A stretch of DNA of 41,911 nt from Actinomycetota bacterium (GTDB taxonomy: Bacteria > Actinomycetota > Acidimicrobiia > IMCC26256 > PALSA-610): positions 1 through 41,911 of the forward strand of contig SXHN01000056.1 of NCBI GenBank assembly GCA_005773635.1. Direction: 5' to 3'. The position numbers and the translations under genes are program-made. Below, one piece after another: positions 7,617 through 16,091 of the stretch. The notes below the pieces were generated by a model. The model saw only the letters and a list, made by a program, of their open reading frames with translations, did not search any database and was not told the DNA's origin. The first letter of the stretch is position 1, and each line of letters opens with the position of its first letter.

Positions 7617-10600
7617 ATGAGTGGATCGGAACCGACTAGTTTCGCGCTGTCACGCCAACAAGATTTGCTGTGGCAACGACGGGCCAACAGCCCGGACGGC
7701 AGCGGTTTGTTCATGCAGATCGCGATGCCGATGGCCTCATCGGTCAGTACCGCCGACGTGCATTCCCGAGTTTCCAGCGCGGTTACTCGCCACGAAATTC
7801 TGCGCACCACCTACGCAACCGCGATTGGCCGAGTCGTTGGCGTGCAACATGTGCACGAGCATCATTCCGCAACGATTCGCGAATCCAATGAAGCAATCGA
7901 ATCAATACTGCTCGAAGAACGAGCTCCGTTTGCTCTCGATGCGAGCCCATTGCGGGTCGTCGTGGTGAAACCGGGCACCGAGAATGCCGTGATCATTCTC
8001 ACTCTCTCCGCGTTTGCAGCCGACGGAGCGTCGATATCGGCCCTGGCCGCGGAAATCGCCGGCGGCGTAGCCGTTTCCGATGACCCATTGCAGTATGTCG
8101 ACTACGCGGCATGGCAGGAAGACCTTCTCGCCGCTGAAACCGCCCCGACGGCAGGCAAGTTTTGGGCTGCGCTCGGCACTGGCGTTGTGGCGCGACTCCC
8201 ATTTCAGGTCGACGCAACAAGCGAGGACCCAGCCGCTCCTTATGTCGCCAGAGTGCCTATGAATCTTGCGGTTCTCAATGCCAACGCACAACTGCTTGGA
8301 GTCGACGCAGCCACGGTTGTGGCCAGCGCATGGTTCGCGTGGCTGTCCCGCGCATCACGCGAGAACGAAGTAACGGTGGCTGCGCTGTTCGATGGTCGTA
8401 CCAATGATGAACTCGCCGGTGCAATCGGTGCCTTTTCCCGGTTTGCCCCAGTGTGCGTCGACGTTGAGTCCGACCCAACCTTTGAAGCCTTGGTCGCAAC
8501 AGTGACGCAGGCGATTGAGGCCGGTGCTGCATTGCAAGATTTCGCGCCGCCAACGAGCGAATCGTTTCCTGCGTTCGCCGCGATCGCTCCAGCCGCAGGG
8601 TCGTTGGCTTTCACGACCGAAATCGACCGCCACCCCGTTGAGTTGCGATGGCTTGGCGACCGAGCAGAGCTAGTGGTTGATTCAGTGGCGATTCGTCGCG
8701 ACGACGCCGATGCCTTTGCCCGATCGATTTGCACGATGCTCGACACGCTGACCCCCACCACACCAGTGAGCGCGTTGCGACTGCTTGACGACCCGAAACC
8801 CGAACAACACGCATTTGAGTTGGCATGCGCGAATAGCTATACAGAGTTGTTCGAAGCTCAAGCAATGCGCACACCCGAACGTGCTGCAGTTGGGGCCGGG
8901 CCGAATCGAATGACCTATGAAGCGCTTGACGCTCGAGCGAACCAAGTTGCGCGCGCCTTGTGCGGCCTTGGGGTACAAGGCGGCTCGAACGTTGGGCTGT
9001 TAGTTGATCGTTCAACATCGCTGCTGGTCGGCATCCTCGGAATTTTGAAGGCAGGAGGCGCGTACGTTCCGCTGAATCCTGAACATCCGAGTGCACGAAT
9101 TTCGTACCAACTCGACGAAACGTCGGCCGCTGTTGTTGTCACGGTCGGCGAGCTTGTGTCGTTGGTTCCTGCGGGCTACACGGCGTTGAATCTCGACGAC
9201 GACGAAACGATCGATGTGGAAAGGTCGTCGCGTTTTCAATTGCAACGCCCCATTGCCGGAGATGACACTGCCTACGTGCTCTACACCTCGGGGTCGACTG
9301 GTACGCCGAAGGGTGTAGTCATCACGCATGCGAATTTGGTGAACTACTCAACGTTTTTGGCGGCGCGGCTGGAGGCCGCAGCCGGCGTTGAACCCGGTTC
9401 AGGGTTGCGGTGCGGTGCCGTCAGCGCGATCTCCACCGACCTCGGCAACACCTGTATTTTCCCTCCCCTGATTTCGGGTGGTTGTGTCGAACTCATTGCT
9501 GCTGACATTGTGGTCGATCCGTTTCGGTTCGCGGCGCATCTTGTCGACTACCCGATCGACGTGCTCAAGATCACCCCATCGCACCTCGGAGCGATCTTTG
9601 GCACGGTTGGTGCCGACGCGCTTCCAAGAAAAACTTTGGTTGTCGGCGGTGAGGCGTCGTCGTGGGATCTTGTCGGCCGCATTCAGGCCGCGGCTCCCGA
9701 CTTGGTGCTCATGAACCATTACGGACCGACGGAAACCACAATCGGCGCGTGCACGTTTGACATTGGTGGTGATCGCAGCCCGGGTCAACCCGCAACGGTG
9801 CCGATTGGCCAACCAATTGCCAACACGACCTGTGATGTAGTCGACTCGATACTGCAACCAGTACCCGTCGGATTTCCCGGTGAGTTATTGATCGGCGGTA
9901 GCGGTGTGGCGGTGGGCTACATCGGCCAGGCCGCACTCACCGACGAACGATTCATTGCGCACCCGCTCCGACCGGGTACGCGCGCGTACCGGACCGGTGA
10001 TTTGGTGCGCAAACTGCCCGACGGCAATATTGAGTTTTTGGGCCGCATCGATGATCAGCTGAAGATTCGCGGACACCGAATTGAGCCTGGTGAAATTGAG
10101 CGCGTCTTGCTTGGATGTGCTTCGTTGACCCAAGCCGCGGTCGTCGCTCGAGAGCACAGCCCAGGCGACTTGCGCCTCGTTGCGTATGTGGTGGCGGGCG
10201 GATCGCTCGACGTCGATGTTCTCCGGGCGGCAGTATCTGCGAAGCTCCCCGATTACATGGCTCCGTCTGCCTATGTGTCGCTCGATGCATTGCCACTGAC
10301 GCCGAGTGGCAAGCTCGATCGTCGTGCGCTTCCAGAACCACCCGCAGCTACAGACAGTTCGCGGACCCCTTACGTTGCGCCAAGGAGCGAAACCGAGACG
10401 CTGTTAGCTCACGCTTGGGCGGAGGTCCTGGGCGTTGAACAAGTCGGCGTGAATGATGACTTCTTCGCTCTGGGTGGTCATTCGCTGCTGGCAATGCAGG
10501 TCATCGCCCGGGCTCGTCACGCGGTCGGCATTGAGTTACCGTTGCATTCCTTGTTTGTTGCTCCAACCGTTGCCGGATTGGCAGATTTGGTCGATGAATT

Positions 10601-10715
10601 GCGATCAGGTATCGGCGGTGGTTCGATGTCTGACGACGACGCGGACGATGAGCTTTCGGCGCTGCTTGAAGGCATGACTGATGAAGAAATTGCACGCCTG
10701 CTGGCAGAGGACTAA
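7617..10715 (+). CDS. NRPS: degenerate condensation - adenylation (Asp code) - carrier domain
   Basis: A 1032-residue nonribosomal peptide synthetase module. Residues 1-380 form a condensation-like domain with LSRQQDLLW, RHEILRT and YVDYAAW, but the catalytic HHxxxDG reads SAFAADG at 131-137, so the active-site histidine is missing. The adenylation domain (about 405-905) has YTSGSTGTPKG, YGPTETT and a Lys899 in the A10 motif. Aligned to GrsA-PheA, the pocket residues are D608, L609, T612, K651, V675, G677, H701, I709, G710 and K899, which is the textbook code for aspartate. The carrier domain has LGGHSL with Ser956 as phosphopantetheine site, and the protein ends in an acidic tail (LEGMTDEEIARLLAED) that may dock to a partner. 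There is no thioesterase. The stop is three bases from the next NRPS gene. Confidence 0.92.
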   Translation: MSGSEPTSFALSRQQDLLWQRRANSPDGSGLFMQIAMPMASSVSTADVHSRVSSAVTRHEILRTTYATAIGRVVGVQHVHEHHSATIRESNEAIESILLEERAPFALDASPLRVVVVKPGTENAVIILTLSAFAADGASISALAAEIAGGVAVSDDPLQYVDYAAWQEDLLAAETAPTAGKFWAALGTGVVARLPFQVDATSEDPAAPYVARVPMNLAVLNANAQLLGVDAATVVASAWFAWLSRASRENEVTVAALFDGRTNDELAGAIGAFSRFAPVCVDVESDPTFEALVATVTQAIEAGAALQDFAPPTSESFPAFAAIAPAAGSLAFTTEIDRHPVELRWLGDRAELVVDSVAIRRDDADAFARSICTMLDTLTPTTPVSALRLLDDPKPEQHAFELACANSYTELFEAQAMRTPERAAVGAGPNRMTYEALDARANQVARALCGLGVQGGSNVGLLVDRSTSLLVGILGILKAGGAYVPLNPEHPSARISYQLDETSAAVVVTVGELVSLVPAGYTALNLDDDETIDVERSSRFQLQRPIAGDDTAYVLYTSGSTGTPKGVVITHANLVNYSTFLAARLEAAAGVEPGSGLRCGAVSAISTDLGNTCIFPPLISGGCVELIAADIVVDPFRFAAHLVDYPIDVLKITPSHLGAIFGTVGADALPRKTLVVGGEASSWDLVGRIQAAAPDLVLMNHYGPTETTIGACTFDIGGDRSPGQPATVPIGQPIANTTCDVVDSILQPVPVGFPGELLIGGSGVAVGYIGQAALTDERFIAHPLRPGTRAYRTGDLVRKLPDGNIEFLGRIDDQLKIRGHRIEPGEIERVLLGCASLTQAAVVAREHSPGDLRLVAYVVAGGSLDVDVLRAAVSAKLPDYMAPSAYVSLDALPLTPSGKLDRRALPEPPAATDSSRTPYVAPRSETETLLAHAWAEVLGVEQVGVNDDFFALGGHSLLAMQVIARARHAVGIELPLHSLFVAPTVAGLADLVDELRSGIGGGSMSDDDADDELSALLEGMTDEEIARLLAED

Positions 10716-10718
10716 CGA

Positions 10719-13700
10719 ATGAACGCGGCACGCCGAGCGCAAGGCTCAGATTCCATCACGGTGCCCCGGAGTTTCATCAGCGTGGTGCATGGGCATGCGG
10801 CGACACATCCCGATCGAGTCGCGTTGATCAACCCTGGTGCCCAGTCGTGGACGTATCGCGAGCTCGCATTGGCTGTCGAGGAGATGCGTGCATCGTTAGT
10901 CGCTCACGGCGTTGTCACAGGCGACCGCGTTGCGTTGGTGTCGCGTGGCAGCGCAGAATCGGTCGCGAGCTATTTGGCGATTACTGCGGCAAATACGGCA
11001 GTGCCGCTGAACCCGGCGTATCGGGAAGATGAATTTGATTTCGCATTTCAGGATTTGGGCGTGCGGGCGCTCGTCGTGGCAGATGCGCCAGAAGCTGAAC
11101 AAGTGGCGCAGCGCCGTGGTATTCCAATACTGCAAGTGTCGGCGGCGGTGGCGACCTCATCACCAACTGCGCCGCGTGGCGCAGGCGCGTCGCTCGACGA
11201 CATCGCGATCGTGTTGCACACATCAGGCACCACGTCGCGGCCCAAGATTGTGCCGTTGACGCACGCCAACATCATCACTGCATCTGATCAAATTCGATCC
11301 ACATTGGCGCTCACCGCTGATGACCGTTGTGTGAATGTCATGCCGACGTTTCACATTCATGGGCTGAGCGCGGTGCTGTCTACTTTGATTGCTGGCGGCA
11401 GCGTTGTGTGCCCCAGTGAGTTTGTTGCGCCCGACTTCTTTGAACTCATGCGCGACTATGCACCCACGTGGTACACGGCATCGCCCGCAATTCATCAGTC
11501 GGTATTCGAAGCAGCTTTGAAGCAGCCCGAAAGCCCCGTGCGACATTCGTTGCGCTTTATTCGGTCGGCGTCGTCGCCAATGCCGCCGACGCTAATTCGA
11601 GACATGGAGCAGGCGTTTCAGATCCCATTTCTTGAGGCATACGGCATGACCGAAACGTCGCCGATCATTTCGAGTAATCCACTTCCTCCAGCCGAGCGAA
11701 AGATCGGTTCCGTCGGGCGTGCGGCTGGGTGCCAGGTCGCGATTATGACCGATGCGATAGTGCTGCCCGAAGGCGAGACCGGCGAGATCGTGGTGCGAGG
11801 CGCCAACGTGATGCGCGAATACGAAAATGATCCGGGTGCCAACGCCGCGCAGTTCAGTGATGGATGGTTTCGTACCGGCGACCTTGGCCGTCTCGACGCT
11901 GACGGGTATTTGTTCGTGACTGGAAGGCTGAAGGAAATTATCAACCGCGGTGGAGAGAAAATCTCTCCGCCCGAAGTTGATAAAGCCTTGCTGTCGCATA
12001 CAAGTGTGGCCGCCGCTTGCGCGTTCCCGGTGCCTCACCCGAAACTTGGCGAAGAAGTCGCAGCTCTAGTAGTACTGAAGCCCGACCAAACCGCAACTGC
12101 TCGCGAATTGCAAGAACACGTCGCTGTCACACTCGCCGATTTCAAGGTTCCGCGCCACATCGTGTTTCGTGACGCGATCCCGTTGGGCAGTACCGGAAAA
12201 GTTGTCCGTTCAGCAATGGCGCAGCACTTGGAATTGACCGAGTTTTTCGGCAAGGCTGAATTGTCAGCGATGCAGGAGTTCTCGCTGGCGCGTTCACCGG
12301 AAGAAGAAATTCTCGCGGGAATTTGGGAGGAAGTCCTGCATGTCGAGCGCATCAGCATTCATGAAGACTTCTTCTCACTTGGCGGCGACTCGGTATTAGC
12401 AGCACAAGTGCTGACACGAGGCAACGACGCATTGGGCAGCGATTTATCGTTCCTCGACTTTTTCGAAAGCCCTACCATCGCCGAACTTGCCGCGCGCTCC
12501 GTGGTTGATCAAGGCGTTGGTGCGAGCACGACGCCCGTGCATCGCGCTCCCGATGGCGCGGTGTTGCCACTGTCGATTGGGCAGCACGCGCTCTTGGTAA
12601 TGCAGTTGTTGGATCCCAGTGATGGATCGAACAACGTGTACCGCGCTGTGCGCATGCGCGGGCCGCTCGATCACAATGCTCTCGTAGAGAGCCTTTCCGA
12701 ACTCGTGCAGCGCCACGACAGCTTGCGGACAACTTTCCCTGCTCATGATGGCAACGTTGTGCGAAATACCGCACCCTTCATGCGGCTGAAAGTGCCCGTG
12801 TCGGATCTCGCTGAGGTACCAGAGGCGAAACGCGAAGCGGTCGCGAAGGCTCTGATTGAGCGCGACGCCAAAACTCCGTTTGATCTTGAACAAGGCCCGA
12901 TGTTTCGGGCTCGGTTGGTGAAAATAAGTGAGCTCGATCACATCTTGTTGTTGACAATGCATCACATCATGGTGGATGGATGGTCGATTGGAATTTTGTG
13001 GAGTGAGCTCGAAGTGCTGTACGAAGCGTTTACCAACGCACGTAAGTCGCCGCTGCCGCAACCGGTGCTTCGCTATGGCGATTATGCGTACTGGCAGCGT
13101 GAACGGCTTCAAGGCGAGTACCTCGAATCTCTCAATGCGTATTGGAAGGCGCGCCTCAGCGGCGCACCGCAGCAGTTGAACCTGCCGTTCGATTTCGAAC
13201 GGCCGCCGATGCTGAAGCACACAGGTGCACGGTTGCGATTCGAATTTGGCGCGGATATCGCGACGCGTTTGAAGACTGTTGCGCGGGGCGAGAACGCAAC
13301 GTTGTTTATGGCACTGTTGGGAGCCTTTTCGGCATTGATGATGCACTATTCCGATCAAGACGACGTCGTGGTCGGAGGGCCGATCAGCGGCCGGGAACGC
13401 CCTGAGCTCGAGGGCCTGATCGGCTATTTCTCGAATTCGTTGGCGCTGCGGACTCGGCTCGATGGCGACCCAAACTTTTTGGAAGTGATTCGTCGCATTC
13501 GCACCACGGTACTGGAAGCCCATGCACATCGGGAGCTGCCGTTTGCAAGCGTTGTGGCGGCGGTTGGTGATACCCGAGTGATGAATCGGAATCCGTTGTT
13601 CCAACCCAATTTTCGATTGCGCAACATTCCTGCGTCGGATCCTGCCATGGTGGGCCTCGACGTTGCCGAGATCGACATGCACAACGGCTTCGCGAAGTTT

Positions 13701-13889
13701 GAGCTTGCATTCGAACTCTGGGAATCGACGCAGGGCTTGACCGGGTTCACAGAGTTCAGCACCGAACTGTTTGAAGCGCCGACGATTGCCGCGATGGTCG
13801 GCAAGTTTGAAGCGTTGCTCAGCGTCGTAGCTGATGCGCCGGAGTTGGCGCTGAGCGAGGTATTTCGACAACTAGTACAAGCGGCGTGA
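10719..13889 (+). CDS. NRPS-like: acyl-activating domain - carrier - condensation domain
   Basis: A 1056-residue protein with an unusual order. Residues 1-520 are an AMP-dependent acyl-activating enzyme with LHTSGTTSRPK (164-182), YGMTETS (308) and the A10 lysine near 492. Its closest resemblance by eye is the oxalyl-CoA synthetase/AAE3/Pcs60 type (PTWYTASPAIHQ, LRFIRSASSPM, INRGGEKISPPEVD), not an amino-acid A domain. A carrier domain follows (GGDS, Ser558), then from about 610 a full condensation domain with SIGQHALLVMQ, RHDSLRT, an intact HHIMVDG at 748-754 and YGDYAYW. The likely role is to load a carboxylic acid on its own carrier and join it to the amine of aspartate held by the upstream-encoded module. 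The acid is not predictable. No termination domain follows the C domain. Confidence 0.9.
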   Translation: MNAARRAQGSDSITVPRSFISVVHGHAATHPDRVALINPGAQSWTYRELALAVEEMRASLVAHGVVTGDRVALVSRGSAESVASYLAITAANTAVPLNPAYREDEFDFAFQDLGVRALVVADAPEAEQVAQRRGIPILQVSAAVATSSPTAPRGAGASLDDIAIVLHTSGTTSRPKIVPLTHANIITASDQIRSTLALTADDRCVNVMPTFHIHGLSAVLSTLIAGGSVVCPSEFVAPDFFELMRDYAPTWYTASPAIHQSVFEAALKQPESPVRHSLRFIRSASSPMPPTLIRDMEQAFQIPFLEAYGMTETSPIISSNPLPPAERKIGSVGRAAGCQVAIMTDAIVLPEGETGEIVVRGANVMREYENDPGANAAQFSDGWFRTGDLGRLDADGYLFVTGRLKEIINRGGEKISPPEVDKALLSHTSVAAACAFPVPHPKLGEEVAALVVLKPDQTATARELQEHVAVTLADFKVPRHIVFRDAIPLGSTGKVVRSAMAQHLELTEFFGKAELSAMQEFSLARSPEEEILAGIWEEVLHVERISIHEDFFSLGGDSVLAAQVLTRGNDALGSDLSFLDFFESPTIAELAARSVVDQGVGASTTPVHRAPDGAVLPLSIGQHALLVMQLLDPSDGSNNVYRAVRMRGPLDHNALVESLSELVQRHDSLRTTFPAHDGNVVRNTAPFMRLKVPVSDLAEVPEAKREAVAKALIERDAKTPFDLEQGPMFRARLVKISELDHILLLTMHHIMVDGWSIGILWSELEVLYEAFTNARKSPLPQPVLRYGDYAYWQRERLQGEYLESLNAYWKARLSGAPQQLNLPFDFERPPMLKHTGARLRFEFGADIATRLKTVARGENATLFMALLGAFSALMMHYSDQDDVVVGGPISGRERPELEGLIGYFSNSLALRTRLDGDPNFLEVIRRIRTTVLEAHAHRELPFASVVAAVGDTRVMNRNPLFQPNFRLRNIPASDPAMVGLDVAEIDMHNGFAKFELAFELWESTQGLTGFTEFSTELFEAPTIAAMVGKFEALLSVVADAPELALSEVFRQLVQAA

Positions 13890-13910
13890 ACCGTGGAAAG
13901 TGTGGCAAGC

Positions 13911-14924
13911 ATGTCGGGAACTACTGACCCAACGCCGGTGGCATTTCGATTGCCCCGCACCTACGACGTCGCCCTACTGGTCCGCGACCTTGAAGCGCTG
14001 CGTAGGTTCGATCAAGCTCCGCAACCGGGGCCGTATCACGGTGGTGAGTGGACCGGGCTTGCACTGCGATCGATGGGCGGAAAGCAGTCTCCGGATCCGA
14101 GTGCTGCAGGGATGGACAACTACGAGTACACCGAAGCTTTGGAGCACGCGCCCTATCTCAAACAGATTCTGGATGAACTCGCATGTCCAATTGAGGTCGT
14201 TCGGATTCTCACGCTTCCTCCCGGTGGTCACATCAAAGAACACTTCGATTATCACACGAATTTCCAGTACGGCCTGCTGCGGCTCCACATCCCGATTGTC
14301 ACGCACCCTGACGTTGAGTTCATCATTGGTGGTCAGCGCGTTGATTTCAAAGCTGGTGAGTTCTGGTTCGGTGACTTTTCCAAGGTGCATTCCGTCGAAA
14401 ACAAAAGCGATATCACTCGCGTCCACATGGTGATCGACGTGCAAATCAACGATTTCATGCTCGATATGTTCCCAGCGGAATACGTCGCGCTACGTCGCGC
14501 GGAGGGCGGAATCGCCATTACTCGCGAGCCGCTGAGCGCGTCGGAAGCTGAGCTACGCAAGCTGACGTGCGACTTTCGAATTCCCGGTGAGTTCATGCCG
14601 TTATTTGTGCTCGGCAAACCTATGCAGACACTGATCAAGGGGGCGCGTGCGAGCGCTCGCCTCATCGACTCGAAATTTACGGTGTTGTTGGATAACGAAC
14701 CGACGTTTGTATTACATCCAGTCGCAGAAAACACGTTCGGCGTCGCGGGGTTGCCGCCTGGTATCACGTTTCGTTTCAACGAGGTCGATGGGGTGGTGCG
14801 GTCGGTCGATTTGGACCTGAAGGGCCTGCCGAAAGATTTGTACTTTGCGCGGCTTGGCTTCTCGAAAGGCGAGGCCGTGACTGATCGTTCGGTTTCGCTT
14901 CCCGTTCTGGATGACGTGAACTGA
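13911..14924 (+). CDS. Aspartyl/asparaginyl beta-hydroxylase-like dioxygenase with extra C-terminal domain
   Basis: A protein of about 337 residues. The first ~190 residues are an Asp/Asn beta-hydroxylase-type Fe(II)/2-oxoglutarate dioxygenase: 'LTLPPGGHIKEHFDYH' (His107, His111, Asp113 region), 'LRLHIPI' and the distal 'HSVENKSDITRVHMVID', which carries the second metal histidine and the 2-oxoglutarate arginine. The remaining ~140 residues form a second unit of beta character ('TVLLDNEPTFVLHPV', 'ITFRFNEVDGVVRSVDL') that resembles the small DUF3471-like barrel found after serine hydrolase domains; this resemblance is tentative. It sits between an NRPS with an aspartate code and a glycosyltransferase, so beta-hydroxylation of carrier-bound or released aspartate is the natural inference. 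A GTG at 13893 is an alternative start; GGAAAG lies ten bases before 13911. Confidence 0.82.
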   Translation: MSGTTDPTPVAFRLPRTYDVALLVRDLEALRRFDQAPQPGPYHGGEWTGLALRSMGGKQSPDPSAAGMDNYEYTEALEHAPYLKQILDELACPIEVVRILTLPPGGHIKEHFDYHTNFQYGLLRLHIPIVTHPDVEFIIGGQRVDFKAGEFWFGDFSKVHSVENKSDITRVHMVIDVQINDFMLDMFPAEYVALRRAEGGIAITREPLSASEAELRKLTCDFRIPGEFMPLFVLGKPMQTLIKGARASARLIDSKFTVLLDNEPTFVLHPVAENTFGVAGLPPGITFRFNEVDGVVRSVDLDLKGLPKDLYFARLGFSKGEAVTDRSVSLPVLDDVN

Positions 14925-14930
14925 GCGCAA

Positions 14931-16040
14931 ATGCGACGTACGACAGCGCCGATGCGCATTGTTCATCTGATCCCGCATCTCAATTTTGGTGGCACCCAAG
15001 AGGTGGTGCGCAGCCTTGCCATCGAACAAAAGGCACGCGGACACGACGTTTCGGTACTGAGTTGGGAGTACCCAGGCATGCATCCCGACACCGAACGGTT
15101 GCTGACTGAGGTCGGGATCAGCGTGCAAGCTGCTCGCGAACACAGCGACCATCGCCTGGCGTCGATGCGCACATTGCGCAGCCGACTGGGTGGCGAAAAG
15201 ATCGACGTCGTGCACATTCATAATCCGTTTGAATACTGCTTCTACGGAGCACTTGTTGCAAGGCTGCGGCGGGGTACCAAAGTGGTCCTCACCGTGCATG
15301 CAACGACGATGTTTGATCGCTTTGGCTGGAAGCACCGAGCGTTTTTTGTTTTGGGATCGATGTTGACCCATCGCATCACGTCGGTGTGCGACGAGACGCG
15401 CCAAATTGTCAGGGAACGGTTTCGGATTTCGAAGCGCAAGCTTGTAGTCGTGGAAAACGGTATCGACGTTTCAAAGTTCCTTGCTGTGCCGCCACGTCAG
15501 CGCTCAGATCACGTTGTGTTCGGCGCAGTCGGACGAATTACGAAAGGGAAAAATCAACGATTGGCGGTTGAGGCATTCGCGTTGGCGCACGCAGTACACC
15601 CTGGCATCAGCCTGCGGTTGTTAGGCGGCGGCGCTGAAGAAATTCCTGCACTCCAGAGCTTTGCGGATGAGTGCGGAGTTGCTGATGGTGTCGAGTTCCT
15701 TGAGTTCAGTACGGATGTCGCTGGATTCCTCGGAGCAATCGATGTTTTCGTGATGCCTTCGAGAAGTGAAGGGCTCCCGCTCAGCGTGCTTGAGGCCATT
15801 GCTTCGGGGCTGCCGGTGATTGCAACCGATGTCGGCGGGGTTCGCAAGGTTGTCGAAACGACGAACAGCGGTTGGATGTGTGCGTCCGACGACGCCGAGG
15901 CGATGAAGATCGCGATGATCGCAAGTATCGAAGACCCGGGCGCGACGGATCAGACCGAGGCGGCACGGCACATTGTGGTCGAACGCTACGGAGTGCCGCG
16001 TATGGCCAATGATTACCAAGCTGTGTACGCGGAGTTGTGA
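14931..16040 (+). CDS. GT4-family glycosyltransferase
   Basis: A 369-residue GT-B glycosyltransferase. The N-terminal Rossmann half begins 'MRIVHLIPHLNFGGTQEVV', the typical sugar-acceptor domain start with a GG loop. The C-terminal half has 'GAVGRITKGKNQ' and the donor-binding E-x7-E region 'PSRSEGLPLSVLEAIASG' followed by 'PVIATDVGG', as in GT4 retaining enzymes using nucleotide sugars. No membrane helix is present, so it acts in the cytoplasm or at the membrane face. The start may be the ATG at 14931 or the one at 14952, where homology begins. It is the last gene of the tightly packed NRPS operon (six bases after the hydroxylase), suggesting that it modifies the NRPS product, although a housekeeping envelope role is possible. 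Confidence 0.88.
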   Translation: MRRTTAPMRIVHLIPHLNFGGTQEVVRSLAIEQKARGHDVSVLSWEYPGMHPDTERLLTEVGISVQAAREHSDHRLASMRTLRSRLGGEKIDVVHIHNPFEYCFYGALVARLRRGTKVVLTVHATTMFDRFGWKHRAFFVLGSMLTHRITSVCDETRQIVRERFRISKRKLVVVENGIDVSKFLAVPPRQRSDHVVFGAVGRITKGKNQRLAVEAFALAHAVHPGISLRLLGGGAEEIPALQSFADECGVADGVEFLEFSTDVAGFLGAIDVFVMPSRSEGLPLSVLEAIASGLPVIATDVGGVRKVVETTNSGWMCASDDAEAMKIAMIASIEDPGATDQTEAARHIVVERYGVPRMANDYQAVYAEL

Positions 16041-16091
16041 CCGGTCGAGGTTGAGAACGCGAAAGGTCTCAGGTGGTTGACAACGGGTCGA

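Noticed and set aside
12444-13871. 475-codon open frame antisense to the NRPS condensation domain
   Set aside because: It shows no domain and is basic, low-quality sequence; the plus strand carries all C-domain motifs.
16041-16091. TGAGA...TCTCA as a terminator after the NRPS operon
   Set aside because: The stem is only five bases with a ten-base loop and no T-tract, so it is not distinguishable from chance.
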